In this document: piece after piece, positions 1-7,767 of the stretch | How positions within the stretch are numbered: the first letter of the stretch is position 1 | Layout of the letters: the number at the start of each line of letters is the position of its first letter | Source: an uncultured Acidobacteriaceae bacterium | Lineage (GTDB): Bacteria > Acidobacteriota > Terriglobia > Terriglobales > Acidobacteriaceae | Reading direction: 5' to 3' | NCBI GenBank assembly: GCA_903828675.1 | Contig: CAIKND010000037.1 | Location: forward strand, 1-38,308 | DNA: 38,308 nt | The notes under the pieces: model-generated | What the model was told of the DNA's origin: nothing | Databases searched by the model: none | What the model saw: only the letters and a program-made list of their open reading frames with translations | Made by a program: the position numbers and the translations under genes

Positions 1-54
1 AGGCAGGTGGCCCGCTCATCCGTATGGAAGAACCAGTCTGAGGCATGAGGATCT

Positions 55-92
55 GTGCCCCATTCATCGCGGCTTTATCGCGATGAGTGGGC
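55..92. repeat. GTGCCCCAT hairpin repeat, copy 1
   Basis: A short inverted repeat begins GTGCCCCATTC and ends GAGTGGG. The arms CCCATTCATCGCG and CGCGATGAGTGGG pair over 13 positions with one G-T wobble, around a short TTTA-containing loop. The outer bases match two other hairpins in this window, at 21741-21780 and 34332-34371, while the inner arm sequence differs between copies and stays complementary. I infer a dispersed structured repeat. No protein role is suggested. Confidence 0.7.
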
Positions 93-303
93 GGCTGTTG
101 GATAGCATGAAGCCATGCCGTCCGGTTTGAAGCGTTTCCAGAGGGCCGAGGCGCTTCACTTCATCCCATTCCCACCAGATTCCGCCCGCCAACCCATCGA
201 GAAAATTTGCAGTCCAGTATGGGGCGCATCCGCACCCAGAAAAAGATGAAAATGAGGCATAATTTTACATTGTTTAATTTCAATAACTTAGCCGCTATTT
301 TCA

Positions 304-344
304 CTGCAGAGAATTACCCTTCCCCGGCGCACAATTGAAGTATG
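304..344. repeat. CTGCAG...CGGCGCACAATTGAAGTATG motif, copy 1
   Basis: This 41-bp stretch matches 22015-22055 at 33 of 41 positions without gaps. CTGCAGA and AATTA are conserved, the next eight bases vary, and then CGGCGCACAATTGAA-S-TATG is conserved. A C-rich tract follows in both places (383-408 here). The rest of 1-406, including an AT-rich patch near 245-300, shows no gene I can support. Confidence 0.6.
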
Positions 345-406
345 AAGTTAAAACCGGGTGCAGAGCTGGAACCCCGAGGCGGAGCACCCCCCTCCACCCA
401 CTCCCC

Positions 407-1684
407 CTACTCGCCGATTGCGTGGTCGGTAGGGATGTCAACGCCGCTCCATGCCTTCTGTTGAGTCCACGGCGCGGCAGCGCCGCTCCAGAACTCGTCC
501 GTCGCCGGCAGTCCCAGTGGCAGCCACGCAGCCGAGCACAGATAACAGCTTCCCGTTGAAATGTACGCTTCGCCAATCGAAGGCTGATGTCCCGCGAAGC
601 CGATCGTCAGCCATCCCTTGTCATCGAACATGCCTTTGGCCGCGGCCATGCGCGTCATCACGGCGGTCATCGCGCCGCGCACCTGCGACGGGTGCACGCC
701 TTCCGGCAGATCGCGCCGCAGGGCCATCTCCGCCAGGTGCTGCAACGCGCCGAACCGGTAAGCCAGCGAGCGCCCGATGGCGGGAAAAGTCCCTTCGGGG
801 CTGATCAGCCGTTCCTGGATCGCGGCATAGCGCCGTGCCCGCGCCTCGATCGAGCTGCGCATCGTCTCCCAGCGATTGGTCGCTTTCACGGCATCCAGCA
901 CGTTCAGCATCATCGGCTGAATCACGAAGCTGTTGTAGTAGTCCCAATGGAACTGCGCGCCGTCGCCATAGATGCCGTCGCCCTTGTACCACTGCTGATG
1001 CTGGCGCAGTGCGTAGTCGATGCGCACCGTGTCCCATTCTTCGCCGAACTTGCAAAGGCAAGCTTCCACCATGGCGCTGAATAAAATCCAGTTGTTGAAG
1101 CCCGGCTGAATGATGCGCGTCGCCTTGAGCGCCTGCACCAGATTTTGCTTCGTTGCGAAATCCAGCTTGGTCCAGAGTTCGTTTGGAGCGCGCACAATCG
1201 CCAGCGCCAGAAACGCCGCGTCCACCACCGATTGCTGATTGGTGCCAAAGTTGAAGGCATCGGGCGAATGAGGATCGGTGCCGTAATGAATCGCCAGCCG
1301 CGCCCAGTCGCGATAGCGACCGCGCAGTTTCTCCTCCGCTGCGTCGTTGCCCGGCTTGTCCTCAAGCCAGGGAGCCAACCCGCACAGCAGCCGCCCCGTA
1401 GCCTCGAGATGCGCTGACTGCGCCCGCGCTTCCGTCTGTCCCTTCACGCACTCAATCGGCATGGTAGCGCGCAGCTTCTCATGACTGATCGCTTCCAAAA
1501 GTGGCTGCGACACGCGCTCCACAATCTCAAGCCACTGTGCCCGGTCGCTCTTGCGTGAGGTGTGCTCTTCCGCAATTCCCTCTGCGGGCGTGGCCTGTGC
1601 CGTAGCGCCTGCCAGCAGCGGTGCTGAAGCCAGCAGTGCGCTTTTCAGAAATGTTCGTCGAGTTGCCTTGCCTTGCGTTGGCAT
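407..1684 (-). CDS. Tat-exported DUF2264 family protein
   Basis: The protein has about 425 residues. I chose the ATG at 1684 because an AGGAAGGA ribosome site lies about 10 bases upstream and because a twin-arginine signal follows at once (TRRTFLKSALLASAPLLAG). A longer frame reaches 1771 but has no ribosome site. The mature part is tryptophan-rich and helical, with motifs such as NNWILFSAMVEA, YGDGAQFHWDYYNSFVIQPM and DDKGWLTIGFAGHQPSIGE. These match the DUF2264 family, whose members occur beside glycan-degradation genes and are thought to adopt an alpha/alpha-barrel fold like some polysaccharide lyases and glycosidases. The enzyme activity is not established. Export to the periplasm is a fair inference. 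The next gene upstream on the same strand starts at 2847, so the two could share a transcript. Confidence 0.85.
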   Translation of the reverse strand: MPTQGKATRRTFLKSALLASAPLLAGATAQATPAEGIAEEHTSRKSDRAQWLEIVERVSQPLLEAISHEKLRATMPIECVKGQTEARAQSAHLEATGRLLCGLAPWLEDKPGNDAAEEKLRGRYRDWARLAIHYGTDPHSPDAFNFGTNQQSVVDAAFLALAIVRAPNELWTKLDFATKQNLVQALKATRIIQPGFNNWILFSAMVEACLCKFGEEWDTVRIDYALRQHQQWYKGDGIYGDGAQFHWDYYNSFVIQPMMLNVLDAVKATNRWETMRSSIEARARRYAAIQERLISPEGTFPAIGRSLAYRFGALQHLAEMALRRDLPEGVHPSQVRGAMTAVMTRMAAAKGMFDDKGWLTIGFAGHQPSIGEAYISTGSCYLCSAAWLPLGLPATDEFWSGAAAPWTQQKAWSGVDIPTDHAIGE

Positions 1685-1827
1685 AGAGTTCAATCCTTCC
1701 TGCCCGTGGATGTCCGTGAACATTCTAGCGGTCGAAGGTTGTCCTATGCTCGCAGAGCCAGCGGGCGACAAGGCATTGTGTCTTTGGTGGCCGCTTCTCC
1801 TTTCGCGATGCGACTCAAATCCGAACC

Positions 1828-2847
1828 CTACGCGTCCACGATTGTGTACGTTCCAGTAAGTTGCCCGGATTGAATGTGGAGATTGCCCGGAGTGTAATTT
1901 GTGGTGGGCGTTGCGCAGCGTTGTTGCACGCTGGCATACAGCGGAGAGCCGGAGACGACGTTCCGCCGGTGCGGCGTAATGCGATAGAGCCCGGTCAGGG
2001 AGTTATGCAGAGTCGCGAGTGCGTCGGCAAGCTGCGGTGCCGCCGGAAACGCGTCCGGCTTGAACTGCAACCCGCATTTCTGCGCGTATTGCGCCATCCA
2101 GTGCAGAGTGATGTTTGAGAGGGAGAAGCCGCCCGCGTCGGGGGCGTAGCCTCCGCCCACATCGCAATGAACCCCCGAAAACCACACCTGCGTGATCGAC
2201 TGTCCGGGCACAGGTGGCGTGGTCCACAGTGCCGGTTGAAACTGGAGTCGCTGTTCATCGATGGACACCGCCTGCACGGCGTTTGCGATGTCCGGATGCA
2301 GGCCGGTATCGAGAAAGCCGTATTGGCCCACATCGATTCCGCCAAAGATCGCCGGAATTCCCAGAGAGCCCACCGTATCCCAAACCCCAACAAGCTGGAT
2401 GCCGGGTTTGTCCATCTTGTAGGTCGCATTCAAAGAAGCGAGCAGCATCGGCCGCTGAGACGTGTTGCGATAAGCCTCGAACGCCATATCGAGGCATTGG
2501 GGATCGTTTTGGTTCACCGTCGGCAGGCCACATGCGGAAATCATGCCGGCCAGGCTGCGAGCGGTAAATGCCCCGCGACTGAAGCCGAACAGATAAATCA
2601 AGTCGCCAGGTGCATAGTTCGCGGCCACGTCGGCGTAACCCTGCTTGATTTTTTGAAATAGTCCCTCCCCCAACGCCCCGCCCAGGATGTCACTTACCGG
2701 ATTCCCATCCGTACCCACGCCGGAGTCGTAGGCAGTTATCTGCACGCCATCAATTCTGGCGGCGGCAGAAAAGAGCTTAAAGACATTTGAGTTGTTGGCG
2801 GGCTCGTCCCACGTACCGTCGGCAAAGAAAGCAATGTTCTTTGGCAT
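1828..2847 (-). CDS. DUF2235 alpha/beta hydrolase
   Basis: This is a 339-residue protein with a GAGGAGA ribosome site just before the ATG. The N-terminus IAFFADGTWDEP is the signature of the DUF2235 hydrolase domain. The nucleophile elbow is GFSRGAF with serine at residue 90. Probable acid and base residues lie in GVWDTVGSLG and in GVHCDVGGGY. The same fold occurs in Tle1-type phospholipase effectors of type VI secretion, but no VgrG, PAAR or immunity gene is nearby and there is no signal peptide. I therefore call it a cytoplasmic hydrolase of unknown substrate. The family call is firm and the substrate is open. Confidence 0.85.
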   Translation of the reverse strand: MPKNIAFFADGTWDEPANNSNVFKLFSAAARIDGVQITAYDSGVGTDGNPVSDILGGALGEGLFQKIKQGYADVAANYAPGDLIYLFGFSRGAFTARSLAGMISACGLPTVNQNDPQCLDMAFEAYRNTSQRPMLLASLNATYKMDKPGIQLVGVWDTVGSLGIPAIFGGIDVGQYGFLDTGLHPDIANAVQAVSIDEQRLQFQPALWTTPPVPGQSITQVWFSGVHCDVGGGYAPDAGGFSLSNITLHWMAQYAQKCGLQFKPDAFPAAPQLADALATLHNSLTGLYRITPHRRNVVSGSPLYASVQQRCATPTTNYTPGNLHIQSGQLTGTYTIVDA

Positions 2848-3184
2848 GGATTCTCCTCATCGCAATTTGATTGCTACTCGGTTGAATTTCTGGAAATTGA
2901 TCGAGCCCTAAGGAGTGAATTCTGAGAAGAACATGAGCGAGTGCAAAGCCTCTCATACGGCGACGGGGGGAAGGGCTTCATTTCGCTCAGAGCAGCTACT
3001 TTGCGGGCGATTCAATCCTTTGGAACCTGATCGATAACAAAGAGTATGTCAAGGCTGAAGTTGAGTCAACAGGGATGGATAGATTTGCCTGCGGCAGAAC
3101 TTGCGAGCAACCGCTCCTGTAAAGTTGGAACGGGGCCTGTGCATGGCTTCGATCTGTTCTTCTTGTCATTAAGGCGGACTGGAC
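2848..3184. other. Divergent intergenic region without a supported gene
   Basis: These 337 bases separate the divergently read DUF2235 gene and recQ, so promoters for both should lie here. I see no clear consensus promoter or hairpin. A 33-codon frame begins at an ATG near 2932 but has no family resemblance and no convincing ribosome site. Confidence 0.5.
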
Positions 3185-5308
3185 TTGGCGACGGGCGTGG
3201 AATCCGCGAATTTAATTGCGCTGTTGCGGTCGGTGTTCGGGTTTGCTGTGTTTCGGGCGGGCCAGGAGGCGGTGTGCCGTGCCGCTATCGACGGCCGCGA
3301 TCTGCTGCTCGTCATGCCGACCGGGGCAGGGAAGTCGCTTTGCTACCAGTTGCCCTCGATTGCGCGTGGAGGGACGGCTCTGGTCATCTCTCCTCTGATC
3401 GCGCTCATGGACGACCAGGCGGCGAAACTGACCGCCCTCGGCCTCAAGGTTGCCCGCATTCACTCCGGCCTCGACCGCGGTGTGGCGCGGCAAGCGTGCG
3501 TTGACTATCTGCAGGGGACACTTCAGTTTCTATTCATCGCGCCGGAACGCCTCCGGGTGCCTGGCTTCCCAGAGATGCTGGCCAAGCGCAAGCTGGCGCT
3601 CATTGCGATTGACGAAGCGCATTGCATTTCGCAATGGGGCCATGACTTCCGGCCCGACTACCGCATGCTGGGGCAGCACCTTCCGGGGTTGCGCGGCGAG
3701 GGCGATCCTACGCCTGTGTTGGCGTTAACGGCTACGGCCACTCCCTCCGTGCAGGCCGACATCCTGGCGCAACTTGGGATGAAGAAACCAGTCCAGTTTA
3801 TTCATGGATTCCGTCGTGACAACCTGGCCATCGAGGTGGTGGAGCTTCCGGTTCCGGAACGCGCCGAAGCGATTTGCAGCCTGCTGGCCAATCCTGAGCG
3901 ACGGCCTGCGATTGTGTACGCCACTTCGCGGAAGAATGCGGAGAAGCTGGCAGAAGAGTTGTCGAGGACCGTCTCCAGAGGAGGTGCCGGCCGGCATTCG
4001 GCGAAGAGAATTCCTGCGGCGGCGTACCACGCCGGGCTGGACTCCGAAACGCGCGAGCGCGTGCAGACAGCTTTCCAGGCTGGCGAGCTCGAGGTGGTTG
4101 TGGCGACGATCGCCTTCGGCATGGGAATCGACAAGGCGGATATTCGGACGGTGATTCATGCCGGCCTGCCGGCGACGCTCGAAGGCTACTACCAGGAGAT
4201 TGGCCGTGCGGGACGCGATGGAGCGCCCAGCCGGACCTACCTGATGCACTCTTATGCAGACCAGAAGACCCACGACTTCTTCCTCAACCGCGACTACCCG
4301 CCAGTGGAGCATCTAAACCAGGTCCATCGGGCGCTGACCGACGAGCCGCAGCAGGTCGAGGAATTGCGCGGCGCGGTGCGTCTTGGCGAAGAGGAGTTCG
4401 ACAAGGCCCTCGAGAAGTTGGAGATTCATGGCGGCGCGCGCGTCGACTTCGGCGGCAACGTCACCAGGGGCGGCACCGGCTGGAAGAAGACATACGCGAT
4501 CCAGGCGCAATATCGTGCCGAGCAATTTGAAAAGGTGCTGCGGTTTACTACCTCGTCCGAATGCCGGATGGCGGCTCTGGTGCGGCACTTCGGCGACGTT
4601 GAGGATGCAAGCCGCGCGTGCGGGATCTGCGACGTGTGCGATCCGGCAGGTGCGGTTCTCCGCCAGTTCCGGCGCCCGTCGCCGGTGGACCGCGAGATTG
4701 TGCAATCCATCGTGGACGACTTGCGTCCGGTGGACTACAAGGCCACAGGAACCCTGCAACGAAATCTCGAGCTCGGTGGCCGCATGAGCCGGAACGAGTT
4801 CGACAGCCTTCTGGAAGCGATGGTGCGCGCGGGATTGATCGAGATTGAAGAGGCGGAGTTCGAGAAGGACGGAGAGGTCATTCGGTTCCGCAAAGTTCGG
4901 CTGACGGAAAGAGGACTTGAGGTACGGCCGACGACTCTATTGGCCCTGTTGATCAGCGACGGAATTGTGGAAGAATTCGGCAGCAGAGGCGCTTCGGCCC
5001 CGCCACGCGCCAGGAAGTCCAAGGCTTCCGCGGCCAGGCCCGGAAAGAAGGCGGAGCCGGAAGCTGGCCCCGTGCAGTTGTCGGCGGCAGGTGAAACGTT
5101 GGCGGCTCGCCTTCGAGAGTGGCGGGCGGCGGAGGCCAAACGGCTGGGACTTCCTGCCTATATGGTGCTGAATGACCGGACGATAAGTGCGGTGGCACAG
5201 GCGCGGCCCGCAAATCCAAATCAATTGCTGGCGGTTAGCGGAATGGGTCCCGGCAAGATGGAGAAGTTCGGCGAGGCAATTCTGGGCCTGTGCGGGGGCA
5301 AAGAGTGA
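3185..5308 (+). CDS. recQ: ATP-dependent DNA helicase RecQ
   Basis: A 707-residue 3'-5' DNA helicase acting in recombination repair and restart of stalled forks. The start is TTG, with AAGGCGG about seven bases before it. The Walker A motif MPTGAGKS is at residues 44-51 and the DEAH box at 143-146 (IDEAHCISQWGHDFRPDYR). Motifs V and VI appear as ATIAFGMGIDKADIRTVIH and YYQEIGRAGRDG. The RQC zinc site follows, with cysteines in SECRMAAL and ACGICDVC. After a basic linker rich in A, R and K, the C-terminus (about 635-705) reads as an HRDC domain (RLGLPAYMVLNDRTISAVA...LLAVSGMGPGKMEKFG). Domain order and length are those of a full bacterial RecQ. Confidence 0.97.
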   Translation: MATGVESANLIALLRSVFGFAVFRAGQEAVCRAAIDGRDLLLVMPTGAGKSLCYQLPSIARGGTALVISPLIALMDDQAAKLTALGLKVARIHSGLDRGVARQACVDYLQGTLQFLFIAPERLRVPGFPEMLAKRKLALIAIDEAHCISQWGHDFRPDYRMLGQHLPGLRGEGDPTPVLALTATATPSVQADILAQLGMKKPVQFIHGFRRDNLAIEVVELPVPERAEAICSLLANPERRPAIVYATSRKNAEKLAEELSRTVSRGGAGRHSAKRIPAAAYHAGLDSETRERVQTAFQAGELEVVVATIAFGMGIDKADIRTVIHAGLPATLEGYYQEIGRAGRDGAPSRTYLMHSYADQKTHDFFLNRDYPPVEHLNQVHRALTDEPQQVEELRGAVRLGEEEFDKALEKLEIHGGARVDFGGNVTRGGTGWKKTYAIQAQYRAEQFEKVLRFTTSSECRMAALVRHFGDVEDASRACGICDVCDPAGAVLRQFRRPSPVDREIVQSIVDDLRPVDYKATGTLQRNLELGGRMSRNEFDSLLEAMVRAGLIEIEEAEFEKDGEVIRFRKVRLTERGLEVRPTTLLALLISDGIVEEFGSRGASAPPRARKSKASAARPGKKAEPEAGPVQLSAAGETLAARLREWRAAEAKRLGLPAYMVLNDRTISAVAQARPANPNQLLAVSGMGPGKMEKFGEAILGLCGGKE

Positions 5309-5358
5309 CTTAGGATGTCTTGTATTGTCTAGTATGTTATGCTATGTCTATGTTGGCT

Positions 5359-5835
5359 ATGAAAATACAACAATCGGTCAACGCAAGCGGAATCCGGCAA
5401 TATATTCGCTCCTGCTATTTCGAGCCGGCGCGGCAGCGCGGTGAGACGCTGGTCACGCTGCGGGCTGGCGACATTCATCGTGAGCTTTGCCTGCGAAACC
5501 GTGTGCCGAATGTCTGCCAGGTAATGGAGTCGAAGCTGTTGGAGAGAGAGTCCGGTGTCAAGGTCAGCTCCAAGCAGGGACCTCCGAGTGGACGGGGAAC
5601 GACGCTGACGGTAACCTACACGGTGAATCTGGAAGGTCCAGCGGAAACCCGTTTGGGAGAGCAGCATGGATCCGCGCCAACGCTTGCTGCAGCGATGGAG
5701 CAGCCTTGGGTGCGCCTGTTTTACGAGTTGCGCGGGATGGGCAAGGACCTATACGCCGCTGAAGGCGGAGGCGAGGCATGGCTGAAAAAGGAGCGCGCAA
5801 ACTTCTACGGACCGGATAAGAAGGACCTTGAGTGA
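5359..5835 (+). CDS. Hypothetical protein, possible DNA-binding partner of the PIN protein
   Basis: About 158 residues. The start is uncertain: in-frame starts occur at 5320 (TTG), 5344, 5350 and 5359, none with a good ribosome site, and I prefer 5359 (MKIQQSVNASGIRQYI). Residues 10-60 look like a winged-helix or similar DNA-binding fold (TLRAGDIHRELCLRNRVPNVCQVMESKLL). The following GPPSGRGTTLTVTYTVNL is a probable beta wing. The C-terminal part is acidic and charged. Its stop overlaps the start of the PIN gene as GTGA, so the two are translationally coupled. This arrangement fits the antitoxin of a VapBC-like pair, although it is larger than a usual VapB. The function is inferred from context only. 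Confidence 0.65.
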   Translation: MKIQQSVNASGIRQYIRSCYFEPARQRGETLVTLRAGDIHRELCLRNRVPNVCQVMESKLLERESGVKVSSKQGPPSGRGTTLTVTYTVNLEGPAETRLGEQHGSAPTLAAAMEQPWVRLFYELRGMGKDLYAAEGGGEAWLKKERANFYGPDKKDLE

Positions 5836-6257
5836 GCCGCGTGTATTGGGACTCGATGGTTTTTGTGTACTGGGTTGAGAGCCATCCGGCTTACGTTGCG
5901 CGGGTCGATCAAATATTTCAGTCGATGCTGCAACGTGGGGACCGGCTCTGTGCGAGCTATCTATGCATGGGCGAGGTGTTAACCGGAACGCTCAGGCACA
6001 AGCACGCGACCCTGTCAGCAAAGGTGAGGGAACTCTTCGATAGCGGTGGAATCGAGGTATTACCGTTCGATCGCAAGGCGGCGGAGTTGTTTGCGCAGTT
6101 GCGCGCTTCTGAAAATGTGAGCCCAGCGGACGCCATCCATTTGGCTTGTGCCGCGTCGTCGGGCGTGGACCTTTTTCTGACGCATGACAAGAAGTTGCAC
6201 AAGCTGCGTATCCAAGGGATTCAGTTCATCGCGGGACTGGATGTAAATGTGTTCTGA
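5832..6257 (+). CDS. PIN-domain ribonuclease, VapC-like
   Basis: A 141-residue PIN domain starting at GTG and overlapping the upstream gene by four bases. The acidic metal-binding residues are visible: D7 (VYWDSMVFVYW), E48 (CMGEVLTG), D100 (SPADAIHLACA) and D119 (LFLTHDKKLHKL). These should coordinate Mg2+ for RNA cleavage. Length and motif spacing match VapC toxins. The upstream partner is the likely antitoxin, though not a recognisable VapB, Phd or AbrB type. A strong terminator follows at once. An alternative is a housekeeping PIN nuclease, but the coupled two-gene layout favours toxin-antitoxin. Confidence 0.88.
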   Translation: MSRVYWDSMVFVYWVESHPAYVARVDQIFQSMLQRGDRLCASYLCMGEVLTGTLRHKHATLSAKVRELFDSGGIEVLPFDRKAAELFAQLRASENVSPADAIHLACAASSGVDLFLTHDKKLHKLRIQGIQFIAGLDVNVF

Positions 6258-6280
6258 AGCATAGCCGAATATAAGCAGGT

Positions 6281-6318
6281 AAAAGGAAACCCCAATCAAG
6301 ATTGGGGTTTCCTTTTTG
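6281..6318. terminator. Bidirectional intrinsic terminator between the PIN gene and the cyclophilin gene
   Basis: A perfect 17-bp inverted repeat has arms at 6281-6297 and 6300-6316 and only two bases between them. It has an A-rich left shoulder and a T-rich right shoulder. It lies between convergent genes (stops at 6257 and 6335), so it can end transcription from both sides. Confidence 0.92.
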
Positions 6319-6334
6319 ATATGCTAACCGGCTA

Positions 6335-6865
6335 TTACGCGACCCGCTCAATCACTACCGACTCCAGGACGACGGGCGTCTTGGGTTTGTCCTGGGCTGC
6401 GGTTGGGACTTTTGAGATATTGGTCACGATCTCCTGGCCTTCGACCACTTCACCAAAGATGGTGTGGTTGCCGGTCAGCCACGGCGTTGCAGCCACGGTG
6501 ATGAAGAACTGGCAGCCGTTGGTTCCGGGGCCGCTGTTGGCCATCGCCAGCTTGCCTGGCTTGTCGAACTTGTGCGGAGAGCCCTTCGTTTCATCCCCAA
6601 AGCGGTAGCCGGGGCCACCCATGCCGGTGCCGGTGGGGTCGCCGCCCTGGATCATGAAGTCAGGAATGACGCGATGAAAGACGGTGCCGTCAAACAGCTT
6701 GTCGGTGGATTTGGCGCGCGTGGTGGGGTGCACCCATTCCTTGGCGCCTTCGGCCAGTTCTACAAAATTCTTGACGGTGATGGGCGCCTCGGTCTCAAAA
6801 AGGCGGACCGTGATTTTGCCTTCGGTTGTAGTGAAGACTGCATAAGTTCCTGTTTCAAGTGCCAT
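6335..6865 (-). CDS. Cyclophilin-type peptidyl-prolyl cis-trans isomerase (cytoplasmic)
   Basis: 176 residues with an AAGGAG ribosome site. It catalyses cis-trans isomerisation of proline peptide bonds. The active-site set of PpiB-like cyclophilins is present: R65, F70 and Q73 in FHRVIPDFMIQGGD, Q119-F120 in NGCQFFI, W129 in TPWLTGNH, and H134. There is no signal peptide, so it should act in the cytoplasm. A second, exported cyclophilin lies directly upstream on the same strand (start 7696, stop 6944), 78 bp away, and the two probably arose by duplication. Confidence 0.95.
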   Translation of the reverse strand: MALETGTYAVFTTTEGKITVRLFETEAPITVKNFVELAEGAKEWVHPTTRAKSTDKLFDGTVFHRVIPDFMIQGGDPTGTGMGGPGYRFGDETKGSPHKFDKPGKLAMANSGPGTNGCQFFITVAATPWLTGNHTIFGEVVEGQEIVTNISKVPTAAQDKPKTPVVLESVVIERVA

Positions 6866-6943
6866 TGGGACTCCTTGGTTTCGAGAATTCCCAGTCTCAA
6901 AAATGAGATCCGGGGTACCCGAATTTGGTGGGTTCGAACAAAA

Positions 6944-7696
6944 TTATGGTTTTGGCGCGAGGGGTGCAGGTTGCGGCACCGCTGGAGAGGCCGGCAACGG
7001 CTGGCCCACGGGGACGATGGTTACCTTTTGCAGTATCACCGGTGTTGCTGGCTTGTCGTCGGCGTCACGCGGCACTCGGGCAATGGCTTTCACCACCTGA
7101 ACGCTAGCGTCGTCGCACTGGCCGAAGAGCGTGTAGTGGCCGTTCAGCGTGTCATATGCCTGCTCGGTGATAAAAAACTGGCTTCCGTTGGTGTTGGGCC
7201 CGGAGTTGGCCATGGCCAGCCTGCCGGGGCGGTCGAAGGTGAGGTTGGGGTCAATTTCATCCTCGAAGCTGTAGCCGGGGTCGCCCATGCCGGTCCCGAT
7301 TGGGTCGCCACCCTGAATCATGAACTCGGGAATCACGCGATGGAAAGTTGTGCCGTCGTAGAGCGGCTTGTTGTGTTGGACCCTTCTGGTCCCTGGGTCG
7401 GCCCAGTCTTTTGTCCCTTGGGCCAGGGCGATGAAGTTGGCAACGGCCAGAGGCGCCTGCTGCTGGTAAAACTGGCAGGTGATACGGCCCATGGAGGTGT
7501 CCATCACAACCGTAGGCCCTTTGGGAACGATGGTGACGGCGATATTGGCCGTCGGAGCGTCCGGTAGGTCGTCCGCGGGTTGGGCAGCAGGCGGCGGAGT
7601 TGTCGGCGCGGACTGCTGCGCAAGCGCATAAAAGGGTGCTGACGCGGCGCAAACCACGGCCAGTGCGGGGACGAGAAGCGCGTATTTGAGTTTCAT
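6944..7696 (-). CDS. Exported cyclophilin-type peptidyl-prolyl isomerase
   Basis: 250 residues. The N-terminus MKLKYALLVPALAVVCAASA...ALAQQ is a Sec signal peptide, followed by a proline/alanine-rich linker and a cyclophilin domain from about residue 55. FHRVIPEFMIQGGDP and NGSQFFI carry the catalytic Arg, Phe and Gln residues. The tryptophan usual before the GxH motif is replaced (AYDTLNGHYTLFG), as in cyclosporin-insensitive bacterial types. It should fold proteins in the periplasm. There is a second proline-rich tail at the C-terminus (PLPASPAVPQPAPLAPKP). No strong ribosome site precedes the ATG. Confidence 0.94.
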   Translation of the reverse strand: MKLKYALLVPALAVVCAASAPFYALAQQSAPTTPPPAAQPADDLPDAPTANIAVTIVPKGPTVVMDTSMGRITCQFYQQQAPLAVANFIALAQGTKDWADPGTRRVQHNKPLYDGTTFHRVIPEFMIQGGDPIGTGMGDPGYSFEDEIDPNLTFDRPGRLAMANSGPNTNGSQFFITEQAYDTLNGHYTLFGQCDDASVQVVKAIARVPRDADDKPATPVILQKVTIVPVGQPLPASPAVPQPAPLAPKP

Positions 7697-7767
7697 GCCG
7701 TGTTTGAGGTTAAATCAAGCGGCGGGGTCACTGCCAGTACCCGGCCCTGGCCTTGTATCGTATTTCC

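Noticed and set aside
64..267. Open minus-strand frame with a tryptophan-rich, protein-like reading (YWTANFLDGLAGGIWWEWDE)
   Set aside because: No start codon with a ribosome site, and its stop lies inside the hairpin repeat. It could be a gene remnant but I cannot name a family.
1828..2847. Type VI secretion effector (Tle1) reading of the DUF2235 protein
   Set aside because: No VgrG, PAAR, adaptor or immunity gene is adjacent; only the hydrolase fold is supported.
2932..3033. 33-codon frame upstream of recQ
   Set aside because: Too short, no resemblance to a known small protein and no clear ribosome site.
6464..7567. 367-codon plus-strand open frame
   Set aside because: Antisense across both cyclophilin genes and the gap between them; no domain is recognisable.
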